34,088 nt of DNA from CAYGZQ01 sp964354375 [NCBI: uncultured Planctomycetota bacterium] (lineage in GTDB: Bacteria; JAJVIF01; JAPKYR01), in assembly GCA_964354375.1 (NCBI GenBank), contig CAYGZQ010000047.1:1-34088 (forward strand), given 5' to 3'. The notes beneath the pieces were generated by a model. It did not search any database. It worked only from the letters and a program-made list of their open reading frames with translations, and was not told where the DNA came from. Below, one piece after another: positions 14,618 to 21,488 of this stretch (its first letter is position 1; every line of letters begins with the position of its first letter). The position numbers were made by a program, and so were the translations under genes.

Positions 14618-16012
14618 ATGAAAGTGAAAAGACTATTCCCCCGACTGATCTCGATTGCCGTCCTGCTTGCCGCCGTTCAGTTTGTCGGCGCAGGATTCGC
14701 GTCGGCCCAGCAGTCCTCCGATACCGACATCGTGGAGCTCACGCGCAGCCTCATGAGCGTCACGGAGGACCTCAGAGGCCTGGATTTCATGTACGATCTG
14801 CCGGTCGAGCTTGTGAGTCAGGACGAGATTAAGGACATAATAGCCGAGCAACTGGCGATGGAGATCACGCCCGAGAAGGACCGCGCCTTCTCGGCGCTGT
14901 ACACGATGCTTGGCCTGATCCCGAGCGGATCGAGCCTGATGGAAGATTACCAGACCATGGCCGAGGAACAGGTGGCGGGTCTGTACGATCCGCACGAGAA
15001 GCGGTTCTACGTAGTGGACATGGACATGGGCGCGGCGCTGTCCGGCATGTTCGGCGATATGGGTCCGATCGGGAGTTTCCTTGGCGGGATGATGGAGGGC
15101 ATGAGCGGCGACATGAGCGACACTATGACCAACACCGTCATCGTGCATGAGCTCACGCACGCGCTCGACGACCAGCATTTCGACATCGAGAGCGCTCTCG
15201 AAAAGCTGGTGGACGCGGATTCGGATGACGCACAGCTTGCTTACCAGAGCCTTGTCGAAGGCAACGCCACAAGAATTATGAACGAATACGCGGTCGAGTC
15301 CATGGGCCTCGATTCCGAAACATGGGCCACATACTCGGGCCTCAACTCGACTCTCGCCGAGATGATGATGGACATGAGCGACTATAACGCCTTCCTGGGG
15401 CGGCTGATGATCGTGCCCTACCTCAAAGGCGAGGAGTTCGTCAACGAGGTCGTCGCCAGGTCCGGTGAGGCCGGTCTGGACCGGGTTTTCAGCGATCCTC
15501 CTCAGAGCATGGAGCAGGTTTTGCACCCGGAGAAATACACGATCGCTCGGGACATTCCGTCATACACGAATCCTTCGGACCTGTCGCGCCCGCTTCCAGG
15601 ATGGAAGCTCGAGGCGACCGATACGCTCGGCGAGCTTATCATCGATCTCGTTTTCGAACTCCCGACCGGCAACAAGAGCCTCGGCGAGAGGGTTGCGAAA
15701 GGCTGGGACTACGACGTGGTCACGTCGTGGCGTGCGCCGAACAACGATTTGGCGTTTGCGTGGATCACCGTCTGGGACAGCGAGAGCGAGGCGAGCGAAT
15801 TTTTCGGCGAGTACTGCAGTCTTCTCGAAACCAAGTATCCGCAGGGGAACTGGTCACGCAAGGAAGCATCCTATTGTCTTTTCACCGGATCGGGTCTGGC
15901 CGCCGTCATGAAGAAGGAAGGTCGCGTTGCGGTGATTGTCGAAGGCGTCCCGGAGAGAAACGCCGATGCATGCCTCAACGCCGCGTGGCCCTCAAACGTG
16001 ACGTATCGGTAG
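14618..16012 (+). CDS. Exported HExxH metallopeptidase-like protein
   Basis: The 464-residue protein has a signal peptide (about 1-30, ending ASAQQ). The zinc motif HELTHALDDQHFD lies at 177-189, giving His177, Glu178 and His181. A likely third zinc ligand is Glu214 in LVEGNA, a gluzincin-type arrangement. A stretch rich in Met and Gly (about 135-170) directly precedes the zinc helix. The C-terminal half (about 310-460) has a WxxxDTLGELIID and a WDYDVVTSW-type repeat that may bind substrate or partners. It is likely a periplasmic or secreted protease, and the substrate is unknown. GGAG lies 6 nt upstream of the ATG. It follows the DUF6599-like gene closely. Confidence 0.82.
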   Translation: MKVKRLFPRLISIAVLLAAVQFVGAGFASAQQSSDTDIVELTRSLMSVTEDLRGLDFMYDLPVELVSQDEIKDIIAEQLAMEITPEKDRAFSALYTMLGLIPSGSSLMEDYQTMAEEQVAGLYDPHEKRFYVVDMDMGAALSGMFGDMGPIGSFLGGMMEGMSGDMSDTMTNTVIVHELTHALDDQHFDIESALEKLVDADSDDAQLAYQSLVEGNATRIMNEYAVESMGLDSETWATYSGLNSTLAEMMMDMSDYNAFLGRLMIVPYLKGEEFVNEVVARSGEAGLDRVFSDPPQSMEQVLHPEKYTIARDIPSYTNPSDLSRPLPGWKLEATDTLGELIIDLVFELPTGNKSLGERVAKGWDYDVVTSWRAPNNDLAFAWITVWDSESEASEFFGEYCSLLETKYPQGNWSRKEASYCLFTGSGLAAVMKKEGRVAVIVEGVPERNADACLNAAWPSNVTYR

Positions 16013-16057
16013 TCGCACTCTGGATGAAGGAATCCATCTCTTAGCCGTCCCACCCTT

Positions 16058-16078
16058 GGGGGGGGGACTACAGGGGGG
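16058..16078. repeat. G9-ACTACA-G6 tract
   Basis: Nine G bases, ACTACA and six G bases lie between the metallopeptidase and the CBS gene. A near copy, G9-TTACA-G6, is at 17763-17782. Such tracts can form G-quadruplexes and are prone to slippage. Confidence 0.7.
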
Positions 16079-16150
16079 CATGAATCCCCGGACATTACCG
16101 GCTATAATTAGTTTATCCGCGATGTACGTTACCCGTACGGAGGCACAGCA

Positions 16151-16612
16151 ATGCTGGTCAAGGATCTGCTCGAACCGGATCTGGTCACAGTGGGACCGAT
16201 GGACACTCTCAGTCAGGCGTGGGAGGCCATGAAACATGCCGGCACAACGGGCGTAGTGGTCGTAACCGAGGACGGGCAGATCGTCGGCTTTCTCACGGAC
16301 GGCGATCTCATCCGCACCTGCATGCCGTCCGAGACCGACATCACAATCTACGATGAGATCATGGAGAAAATGGACCTGCCCGCGGTCCTCATCAAGAACC
16401 TCCGCGCGACGAGAGTCGAGTACGCGATGCAGACCGCTGAGAAAGTGGTCACGATAGACCAGAGCGAGCCGGCGCTGAAAGCACTGGCACTTATGTACCA
16501 ACACCATCTGCGCCGCATACCGGTTCTCGACGGCAACAGCCTCGTGGGCACGATCAGCCGCGGCCAGATTCTGACGGATATCCTCCTCAAGCGAAATCTC
16601 CGAAAAGCTTGA
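16151..16612 (+). CDS. Two-CBS-domain protein
   Basis: The 153-residue protein is made of one pair of CBS domains (about 1-60 and 88-150). The first has the pattern MLVKDLLEPDLVTVGPMDTLSQAWEAM, GVVVV and IVGFLTDGDL. The second has VVTIDQSEPALKALALMYQHHLRRIPVL then LVGTISRGQIL. Stand-alone CBS pairs bind adenine nucleotides or related ligands and act as sensors. The partner is unknown. GGAGG lies 7 nt before the ATG. A TATAAT box is present at 16103-16108, but no good -35 box goes with it. It is cytosolic, with no membrane segment. Confidence 0.87.
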   Translation: MLVKDLLEPDLVTVGPMDTLSQAWEAMKHAGTTGVVVVTEDGQIVGFLTDGDLIRTCMPSETDITIYDEIMEKMDLPAVLIKNLRATRVEYAMQTAEKVVTIDQSEPALKALALMYQHHLRRIPVLDGNSLVGTISRGQILTDILLKRNLRKA

Positions 16613-16636
16613 CACGCCCCCAACCGAAACACGTAG

Positions 16637-16701
16637 CCCGGGAACCCGTTTCGATTCATGCCGGGAATTCCCGACGCACCTTGCCGAAATGGGTTCCCGG
16701 G
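16637..16701. repeat. Long palindrome flanking the small lipoprotein gene, left copy
   Basis: CCCGGGAACCCGTTTCG (16637-16653) pairs with CGAAATGGGTTCCCGGG (16685-16701) with one mismatch in 17, around a 31-nt centre. A related palindrome with the same arm sequence lies at 17355-17422, on the other side of the lipoprotein gene. Confidence 0.8.
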
Positions 16702-16710
16702 ATTCCCCCT

Positions 16711-16739
16711 TTGCGCCTTGCGACAGTTGCATATATAAT
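16711..16739 (+). promoter_or_regulatory. Sigma70-like promoter for the small lipoprotein
   Basis: TTGCGC (16711-16716), a 17-nt spacer and a perfect TATAAT (16734-16739) lie 63 nt before the ATG at 16802. The promoter starts 10 nt after the left palindrome. Confidence 0.55.
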
Positions 16740-16801
16740 TAGTTTTACAGTATCGAGCATAAGCAGGGTTGCCCTGTGCAGGACCAGAGGAGGAACTGTC
16801 A

Positions 16802-17333
16802 ATGCACAACTCATGCCGAACGGCACTCGCTGTCCGCGTGGTATTTCCTGCACTCGCAGTATGTCTCGTTCTTATCGGCTGTTCGCGGGGGGGGGCAGAT
16901 TGTAGCTCCCGATGAGGAAATGGCATCCGCCCCGAACGATTTCATCTCCCGCCAGGCACAGGATTTCAGCGATACGTACGAGTGGGGATCGAGCTGGAAT
17001 CTCGATTCCGCGTCATCCGTGTGGATTCCCCCGATACCGGGACAGGGTATCGTACCCGGCACAATCGCGACATGGGACGCCGGGCAGGCTGATTTCATAG
17101 GAAGTGCAATCGAATGGTCTTTCAAACCGCACCCATGCGGGAGCCCCGACGAATACTGGCTTACGGGATTCGACTATGACTATTACTGGTATATGCCGGA
17201 TCCCTTCCCGGGGACATGGCCCTTTGTTATCAGAATCTCGCAACATGATCCCGACCCGTGGGGACTTCCCCGAGTAGGGTGCGACTGGTATCTCTTGGAC
17301 GTTGAATTCGGCGCGCTTGACGGTCAGTGGTAA
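16802..17333 (+). CDS. Small lipoprotein gene interrupted by a G9 tract (frameshifted or phase-variable)
   Basis: From the ATG at 16802, behind a strong AGAGGAGG site, the frame encodes a lipoprotein signal peptide with lipobox LIGC and Cys27 as the lipidation site. Right after CSR a run of nine G bases (16887-16895) pushes this frame to a stop at 16913. With eight or eleven G bases the signal peptide would join the long downstream frame, QIVAPDEEMASAPNDF and onward to the stop at 17333, giving a lipoprotein of about 176 residues. That frame is rich in Trp, Tyr, Asp and Pro. The function is unknown. The frameshift may be phase variation, a homopolymer sequencing or assembly error, or programmed slippage. 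I cannot tell which from one sequence. Confidence 0.72.
16887..16895 (+). repeat. G9 homopolymer in the lipoprotein reading frame
   Basis: This uninterrupted run of nine G bases directly follows the lipobox cysteine region and separates the signal peptide frame from the body frame. Two more G9 tracts lie at 16058 and 17763. Confidence 0.85.
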
Positions 17334-17354
17334 ACAACTGCAATCATTTCCGAT

Positions 17355-17422
17355 CCCGGGAACCTGTTTCCCCTGCCACGATGATCTAACCTATCCCTCA
17401 TCGACCGAAACAGGTTCCCGGG
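17355..17422. repeat. Long palindrome flanking the small lipoprotein gene, right copy
   Basis: CCCGGGAACCTGTTTC (17355-17370) and GAAACAGGTTCCCGGG (17407-17422) are perfect 16-bp inverted repeats around a 36-nt centre. The arm matches the left copy at 16637 apart from one base. It lies between two convergent genes and could also work as a bidirectional transcript-end structure, although no T-run follows. Confidence 0.82.
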
Positions 17423-17436
17423 CTGCATCCGACCCG

Positions 17437-18003
17437 CTAGGTCTCGGCAATCAGCGCGTCCATCACTAGTCGATAATGAGGATCGTAGGCTTTGCGAAAG
17501 GCCGTCGAGTGATGCGCCGCGGGCCATCCCTCCTGTTTCATTTTGCACGAGAACGCCCGGTAGTTGTCGAAGTCGAAATCCAGATCGCCTCGACGGATTG
17601 CGTCCCCGAGATTCTCCCATGCCGAGAGAAACGCCTGGTGAAGATCGTCCGTTTCGGCGGGATACGCCCTGGGGAAATCCGCAGTGGTCCGAAGGAACTC
17701 GCTCAGAATGCGCTCAGGATCGATGCCTGAGGCCTTCGCGGGGACCAGGTGCAATCTGTGGAGGGGGGGGGTTACAGGGGGGTCGCCCTCGATGAATATC
17801 GGCTCGATGAGAGGATTCGCGCCCGAGGCAGGAAGCGATTCCCATTCCCTCATGAGCCACAACCTTGCCGTCTCGATGTCGCTCACAGCATGTTCGGCGC
17901 CGTGAAAAGTCTGGAAGAGAAGCTTGTAGATATCGCGAAGCTCCGAGCGCGGATACCGCTCGAGCGACCGCGAAACCAGCGCAATTGCCGAACCATGAGA
18001 CAT
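17437..18003 (-). CDS. Conserved hypothetical protein
   Basis: I have no named function for this 188-residue protein. It has a segment ELRDIYKLLFQTFHGAEHAV followed by ARLWLMREWESL, which has the look of a conserved uncharacterised family, then a strand-rich middle (IEPIFIEGDPPVTPPLHRLHL). No signal peptide or membrane helix is seen. The PPVTPP segment is encoded by the second G9-TTACA-G6 tract (17763-17782, C-rich on the coding strand). Slippage there would destroy the reading frame, but here it is intact. It follows pilT on the same strand with a 95-nt gap. Confidence 0.72.
   Translation of the reverse strand: MSHGSAIALVSRSLERYPRSELRDIYKLLFQTFHGAEHAVSDIETARLWLMREWESLPASGANPLIEPIFIEGDPPVTPPLHRLHLVPAKASGIDPERILSEFLRTTADFPRAYPAETDDLHQAFLSAWENLGDAIRRGDLDFDFDNYRAFSCKMKQEGWPAAHHSTAFRKAYDPHYRLVMDALIAET
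17763..17782. repeat. G9-TTACA-G6 tract inside a coding region
   Basis: This is nearly the same motif as at 16058-16078, but it is placed within the gene at 17437-18003. Confidence 0.7.
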
Positions 18004-18035
18004 CGTTTCCAGGGTTTACCGACCGATCATAAACG

Positions 18036-18060
18036 CAGGAGACCTTCCAGCCTGCCCCAC
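18036..18060. repeat. Degenerate TTCC-loop repeat, copy E
   Basis: GCAGG and CCTGC arms enclose CTTCCAG and are followed by CCCAC. The right half matches the hairpin at 28215-28234 and its CCCCACAAA flank, but the left half of the stem is imperfect. Confidence 0.45.
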
Positions 18061-18098
18061 AAAACGCGTTCTCAATAGAACTTGTAGGCGATGGAGCG

Positions 18099-19334
18099 TC
18101 AGGCAGGATTCTTTCTCTCCGGCTGCTCAACCGGCCTTGGGTGCTGTCCGCTTCTCTTGTCGGTTTCGCGACGCGCAGCCTTGCCGAGATCGTAGCCGAC
18201 TCCCGAGAAATCCTGGCGAGCGGCCATGAGATCCGCCTCCTCGCGCTTCTTTCGCTCCTTCTCCCTTGCGGAATCCTGAAGCAATGCCTCAAGGAGATCA
18301 TCCGGATCGTTGGCCAGCTCGATACCCACCGCTCTGTTTATGATTCCCTGGTCGATAAGCTGCGCAATGTTGTGTTCGAGGGTGATCATGCCCTGCTTGC
18401 GTCCGGACTGGATGACGTGATCGATCTGGTGGACTTTCTGCTCGCGGATGAGATTGCGTATCGAGTTGGTCATGAGCATGACCTCGAAAATCGCAACTCG
18501 ACCCGCGCGGTCGATCCGCCTGACCAGAACCTGGGAAACAACCGCCCTCAGGGAGAGGGCGAGCTGAGTACGAATCTGGGACTGCTGGTTCGCCGGGAAG
18601 ATGTCGATGATACGGTCGATCGTGTCGGCGGCTCCGGAAGTGTGCAAGGTGGCGAAGACGAGGTGACCGGTTTCGGCTGCCATAAGGGCCATTGCGGTGG
18701 TTTCGAGGTCGCGCATCTCGCCGACCAGGATGACGTCCGGGTCCTGCCTCAGACCTTCCCGGATTCCGTCGAGGAAGCTCATCACGTCGCGACCGACCTC
18801 GCGCTGATTCACCAGGCAGTTGATATTGACGTGCTTGTACTCGATGGGGTCCTCGAGAGTGAGAATGTGGACGTTCCTGTTGTGGTTGATCCAGTCAAGC
18901 ATCGTTGCCAGAGTGGTCGTTTTCCCGGAACCGGTGGGTCCCACAACCAGCACAAGACCTCGAGGGAATTTCGAGATCGTCCGCACGATCTCCGGAAGGC
19001 CCAACTCCTCGAAACTGGGAAGGATCTCGGGGATCAGCCGGAACACAGCACCCCATTTGTTGCTCTGAGTGAAGAAACTGACGCGCAGACGTCCGATTTC
19101 GGGAAGGACGTGAGCGAAGTCGGAGCATTTGCGCATCTCGAACTGTTTCGTCTCGTACTCCCCGAAGAGGTATCTCTGGGCCCTGTCCATGAACGTGTGG
19201 TCGATTGACGGGCCTTCCTCATACATGCTCAGCATGCCGTGGACGCGAAAGTACGGCTTCGTACCCTCCTGAAGGTGAAGGTCGCTGGCTCCGATCTCCA
19301 CCATCCGACTGAAGAGAGTAATCAATTCCTGCAT
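18099..19334 (-). CDS. pilT: PilT-type pilus retraction ATPase
   Basis: The 411-residue protein is a secretion-type ATPase of the PilT/PilU group. The N-terminal domain starts MQELITLFSRMVEIGASDLHLQEGT. Walker A is GPTGSGKTT (132-140), the Asp box is LTLEDPIEY, Walker B is DVILVGEMRD, and the His box is TGHLVFATLHT. The segment VAIFEVMLMTNSIRNLIREQKVHQI matches the PilT C-terminal region, which powers pilus retraction. The tail beyond about 345 is an extra charged, probably disordered extension of roughly 65 residues. A TTG at 19412 gives a longer frame, but the extension overlaps the promoter-like sequence at 19401, so the ATG at 19334 is preferred. No other pilus genes lie in the window. 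Confidence 0.9.
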   Translation of the reverse strand: MQELITLFSRMVEIGASDLHLQEGTKPYFRVHGMLSMYEEGPSIDHTFMDRAQRYLFGEYETKQFEMRKCSDFAHVLPEIGRLRVSFFTQSNKWGAVFRLIPEILPSFEELGLPEIVRTISKFPRGLVLVVGPTGSGKTTTLATMLDWINHNRNVHILTLEDPIEYKHVNINCLVNQREVGRDVMSFLDGIREGLRQDPDVILVGEMRDLETTAMALMAAETGHLVFATLHTSGAADTIDRIIDIFPANQQSQIRTQLALSLRAVVSQVLVRRIDRAGRVAIFEVMLMTNSIRNLIREQKVHQIDHVIQSGRKQGMITLEHNIAQLIDQGIINRAVGIELANDPDDLLEALLQDSAREKERKKREEADLMAARQDFSGVGYDLGKAARRETDKRSGQHPRPVEQPERKNPA

Positions 19335-19400
19335 TTTGTCGCCTGCCTTCGGGCAGTTAGCGGTGTTCTCGATGCAGACCCCCCCGGGGCCACGGTCGAA

Positions 19401-19409
19401 AGTATAGCA
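19401..19409 (-). promoter_or_regulatory. Extended -10 promoter for pilT
   Basis: On the minus strand TGC followed by TATACT forms an extended -10 element about 67 nt before the pilT ATG. No clear -35 box is seen. Confidence 0.4.
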
Positions 19410-19436
19410 CAATCGCGTCGATAGGTTTTTGGATTT

Positions 19437-20243
19437 TCAATCCTTCCAGCCGCGAGGCTGCACGACCTTCTCGGGCGGGTGATAGGGCCTGTGATCCTTC
19501 ATATGGCTGATCAGTGTCTGCAACCGAACGACCGTCTCAACCGGCTTGAACGGAAACCGGAGTATCTCGTCCGCTCCGTTCCGTATCATCAGCTCGGCTT
19601 CCTCCAATTTATCATCCGTCGCCACGACCAGTATTGGAATAGACGGAAGCCTCTGATCGGTCTCAACCTTCTCAATGAAACCCGTAATCTGGTAAAGGGC
19701 GAAACCTGCGTCAATGACGATGCAGTCGACCCGTTCTTCGAGCAGCACCTGCAGGCCGCGCTTGACATCCCTGCACGGGATCATTCGGAAATGGGGTTTC
19801 GTGGGGTGCTTTCTCAGTGTGTCCCTGAGTTGGCCCGCGATCGGGAGGTTTTTCTGCAGGACAAGGAGCCTGTCCGTGAGGTCCTTGCGCGCCGACGACT
19901 GGTAGTCGACAAGTTCGAGGCCGGTGATAGCTTCCCGCTCGCTGTAAAAGATGGGGATGTCCGGAACCAGCCCGCCCAGCTTCAGGGCCCGGCGAACCTG
20001 CGGCGGCGGCGCGGCAACGCCGATATTGACATCACGTTTCTTCGCGATTTCCAGGCTCTCCTTCAGGGCCTTGATCCCGTTGGGATTGAGATACCTCAAG
20101 CCGGACAGGTTGAGTATGATTTCGTGAGCGCCGCTGTTCAGGGCGTCCAGTATCTCCGGGAGCGGCCCGGGCATAAGACCCGAGGTGTCGCCCTCGTACG
20201 TGATGACCCAGTAATGCTCTTTCCTTACGATTTTCGATTCCAT
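19437..20243 (-). CDS. STAS-pseudoreceiver protein 2 (NPNG variant)
   Basis: The 268-residue protein has an N-terminal STAS domain (about 1-115) and a C-terminal receiver-like domain (about 120-250). The STAS loop that usually holds the phosphorylatable serine reads NPNG at 53-56 instead of DSSG, so it should not be regulated by Ser phosphorylation. The receiver-like part keeps Asp178 in VIDAG, but the acidic pair at its N-terminus is replaced (LLVLQKNLPIAG) and the KPF lysine is lost (RFPFKP), so it is probably a pseudoreceiver. It ends in a HRPYHPPEKVVQPRG tail shared with its paralog. The start at 20243 is chosen by collinearity with that paralog, which has the same length. It lies between pilT and the paralog. 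Confidence 0.8.
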   Translation of the reverse strand: MESKIVRKEHYWVITYEGDTSGLMPGPLPEILDALNSGAHEIILNLSGLRYLNPNGIKALKESLEIAKKRDVNIGVAAPPPQVRRALKLGGLVPDIPIFYSEREAITGLELVDYQSSARKDLTDRLLVLQKNLPIAGQLRDTLRKHPTKPHFRMIPCRDVKRGLQVLLEERVDCIVIDAGFALYQITGFIEKVETDQRLPSIPILVVATDDKLEEAELMIRNGADEILRFPFKPVETVVRLQTLISHMKDHRPYHPPEKVVQPRGWKD

Positions 20244-20378
20244 CAGGGTCAGCCCTCCCTGAGCGCCGGTCCGAAGAAACGAAAGACTCAGACCCCCCTG
20301 TCCGGTCCACGCAGTACGATACCAGCCTCCTATCCGATTTCCCTGTTCAAATCCCGCCTCGAACATAACACCCGAACA

Positions 20379-20406
20379 AGGATATTATCGCACACAAACC
20401 CGTCAA
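20379..20406 (-). promoter_or_regulatory. Possible sigma70-like promoter for STAS-pseudoreceiver 2
   Basis: On the minus strand TTGACG (20401-20406), 16 nt and TATCCT (20379-20384). The transcript would have a leader of about 130 nt. Confidence 0.4.
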
Positions 20407-20439
20407 TTTCGCAGCATCTATCCGGATTACCATGGTTTT

Positions 20440-21246
20440 TCATACCCGCATGCCTCTGGGTTGGGTTACGGTTCCCGGAGGATAGTAGGGTCTGTGGTCC
20501 TTGAAACGGCTTATCACGTTCTGGATGCGGACCAGGGCCTCGGACGACTTGAACGGGTACCGGAGAAGCTCGTGAGCACCGTGCCGTATCATAAGCTCGG
20601 CCTCTTCCAGATACTCGTCAGCGGAGACAACGAGAATCGGCACGCGAGGCATGCTCGAGTCGGTCAGCATACTCTCAATCAGATTCGCGACCTGAAACAT
20701 GCGGCACGTGGCGTCGATGAGCACGCAATCCACTTTCTCCCCCAGGAGAGTCTCCGTGACCTCAGCAGGCTCCCTGACAGGTCTCAAATGGAATCTGGGA
20801 TCCAACGCGTGTGTCTTGAGAATCCTGCGAAGCTCTCCGGCGACGGGAAGGTCTTTTTGCCACACCACGAGCGTCTCGATGTTTTCCTCCCGGGCCTCGG
20901 GCTGAAGGTCGAACAGGTCAAGCCTGCTCACGGCCTCCTGTTTGGAATGGTAGATGGGGATTTCCCTCAGCGTCTTGCTCAGCTTCATCGCAACACGGAC
21001 ATCCGGAGGAGGGGCCACCACTCCAAGCCGACCTCCCTCCTGTCGAACGACCCGAAAGGTGTCCTCCAAGGCCTTGGCGCCGCTGCTGTCAAGAAAGTGC
21101 AGCGACTCGAAATCCAGGATAATGTCCCGCGCACCTTCTATCATTGCCTTCTGAACGTCGAAAAAAGGACCCGGCAGCACGCCCACCGTGTCGCCTTCGC
21201 ACACCAAAATCCAATAGTGATCTTTTCTTGAAGTACTTACCCGCAT
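20440..21246 (-). CDS. STAS-pseudoreceiver protein 1 (DSSG variant)
   Basis: The 268-residue protein is collinear with the one at 19437-20243. The STAS domain (about 1-115) has the intact DSSG motif at 53-56, as in anti-anti-sigma factors where this Ser is phosphorylated. The receiver-like domain (about 120-250) has Asp178 in LIDAT, but it lacks the N-terminal acidic pair (LVVWQKDLPVAG) and the conserved lysine (RYPFKS). The C-terminal tail is HRPYYPPGTVTQPRG. The ATG at 21246 has GGAG 6 nt upstream and begins at the same point as the paralog. It has its own consensus-like promoter. A role in partner switching or surface motility is possible because pilT lies nearby, but that is inference. 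Confidence 0.82.
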   Translation of the reverse strand: MRVSTSRKDHYWILVCEGDTVGVLPGPFFDVQKAMIEGARDIILDFESLHFLDSSGAKALEDTFRVVRQEGGRLGVVAPPPDVRVAMKLSKTLREIPIYHSKQEAVSRLDLFDLQPEAREENIETLVVWQKDLPVAGELRRILKTHALDPRFHLRPVREPAEVTETLLGEKVDCVLIDATCRMFQVANLIESMLTDSSMPRVPILVVSADEYLEEAELMIRHGAHELLRYPFKSSEALVRIQNVISRFKDHRPYYPPGTVTQPRGMRV

Positions 21247-21357
21247 GACCGCTCCGCTGGTCTCTTTCCTGCTCCCCGACAATCGCCGTCCCCGCTGTCA
21301 CCTCACCGCTTTTCCGCACCTCTCCTGCGGGAAATCGGTAATAACTGTAACCGGGTA

Positions 21358-21386
21358 TTTATATCCGATGCAGCTTCGGAAGTCAA
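21358..21386 (-). promoter_or_regulatory. Strong sigma70-like promoter for STAS-pseudoreceiver 1
   Basis: On the minus strand TTGACT (21381-21386), 17 nt and TATAAA (21358-21363). This is the best sigma70 match seen in the window. It gives a 5' leader of about 105 nt. Confidence 0.65.
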
Positions 21387-21458
21387 TTCAAAAGCCGATA
21401 ATTGCCGCCGTTGTGGCCGTTTTGCCGCCGAAATCACGTCTCATCGACATATCCTCTG

Positions 21459-21488
21459 TGGAAACGCAAACCCCACGCCGTATATAAT
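21459..21488 (+). promoter_or_regulatory. Promoter at the pyrD start, suggesting a leaderless mRNA
   Basis: A perfect TATAAT (21483-21488) has TGGAAA 18 nt upstream. Transcription from it would begin at about 21495, which is the in-frame ATG at 21496. Confidence 0.45.

Noticed and set aside
16609-16905. 98-residue plus-strand frame overlapping the small lipoprotein start
   Set aside because: It runs through the palindrome and promoter in the third frame and has no protein features.
18141-19208. 355-residue plus-strand frame
   Set aside because: It is antisense to pilT, which has all its ATPase motifs.
21394-21401. GCCGATAA as a sigma28 -10 box before pyrD
   Set aside because: There is no TAAA at the 15-nt spacing, and pyrD is not a flagellar gene.
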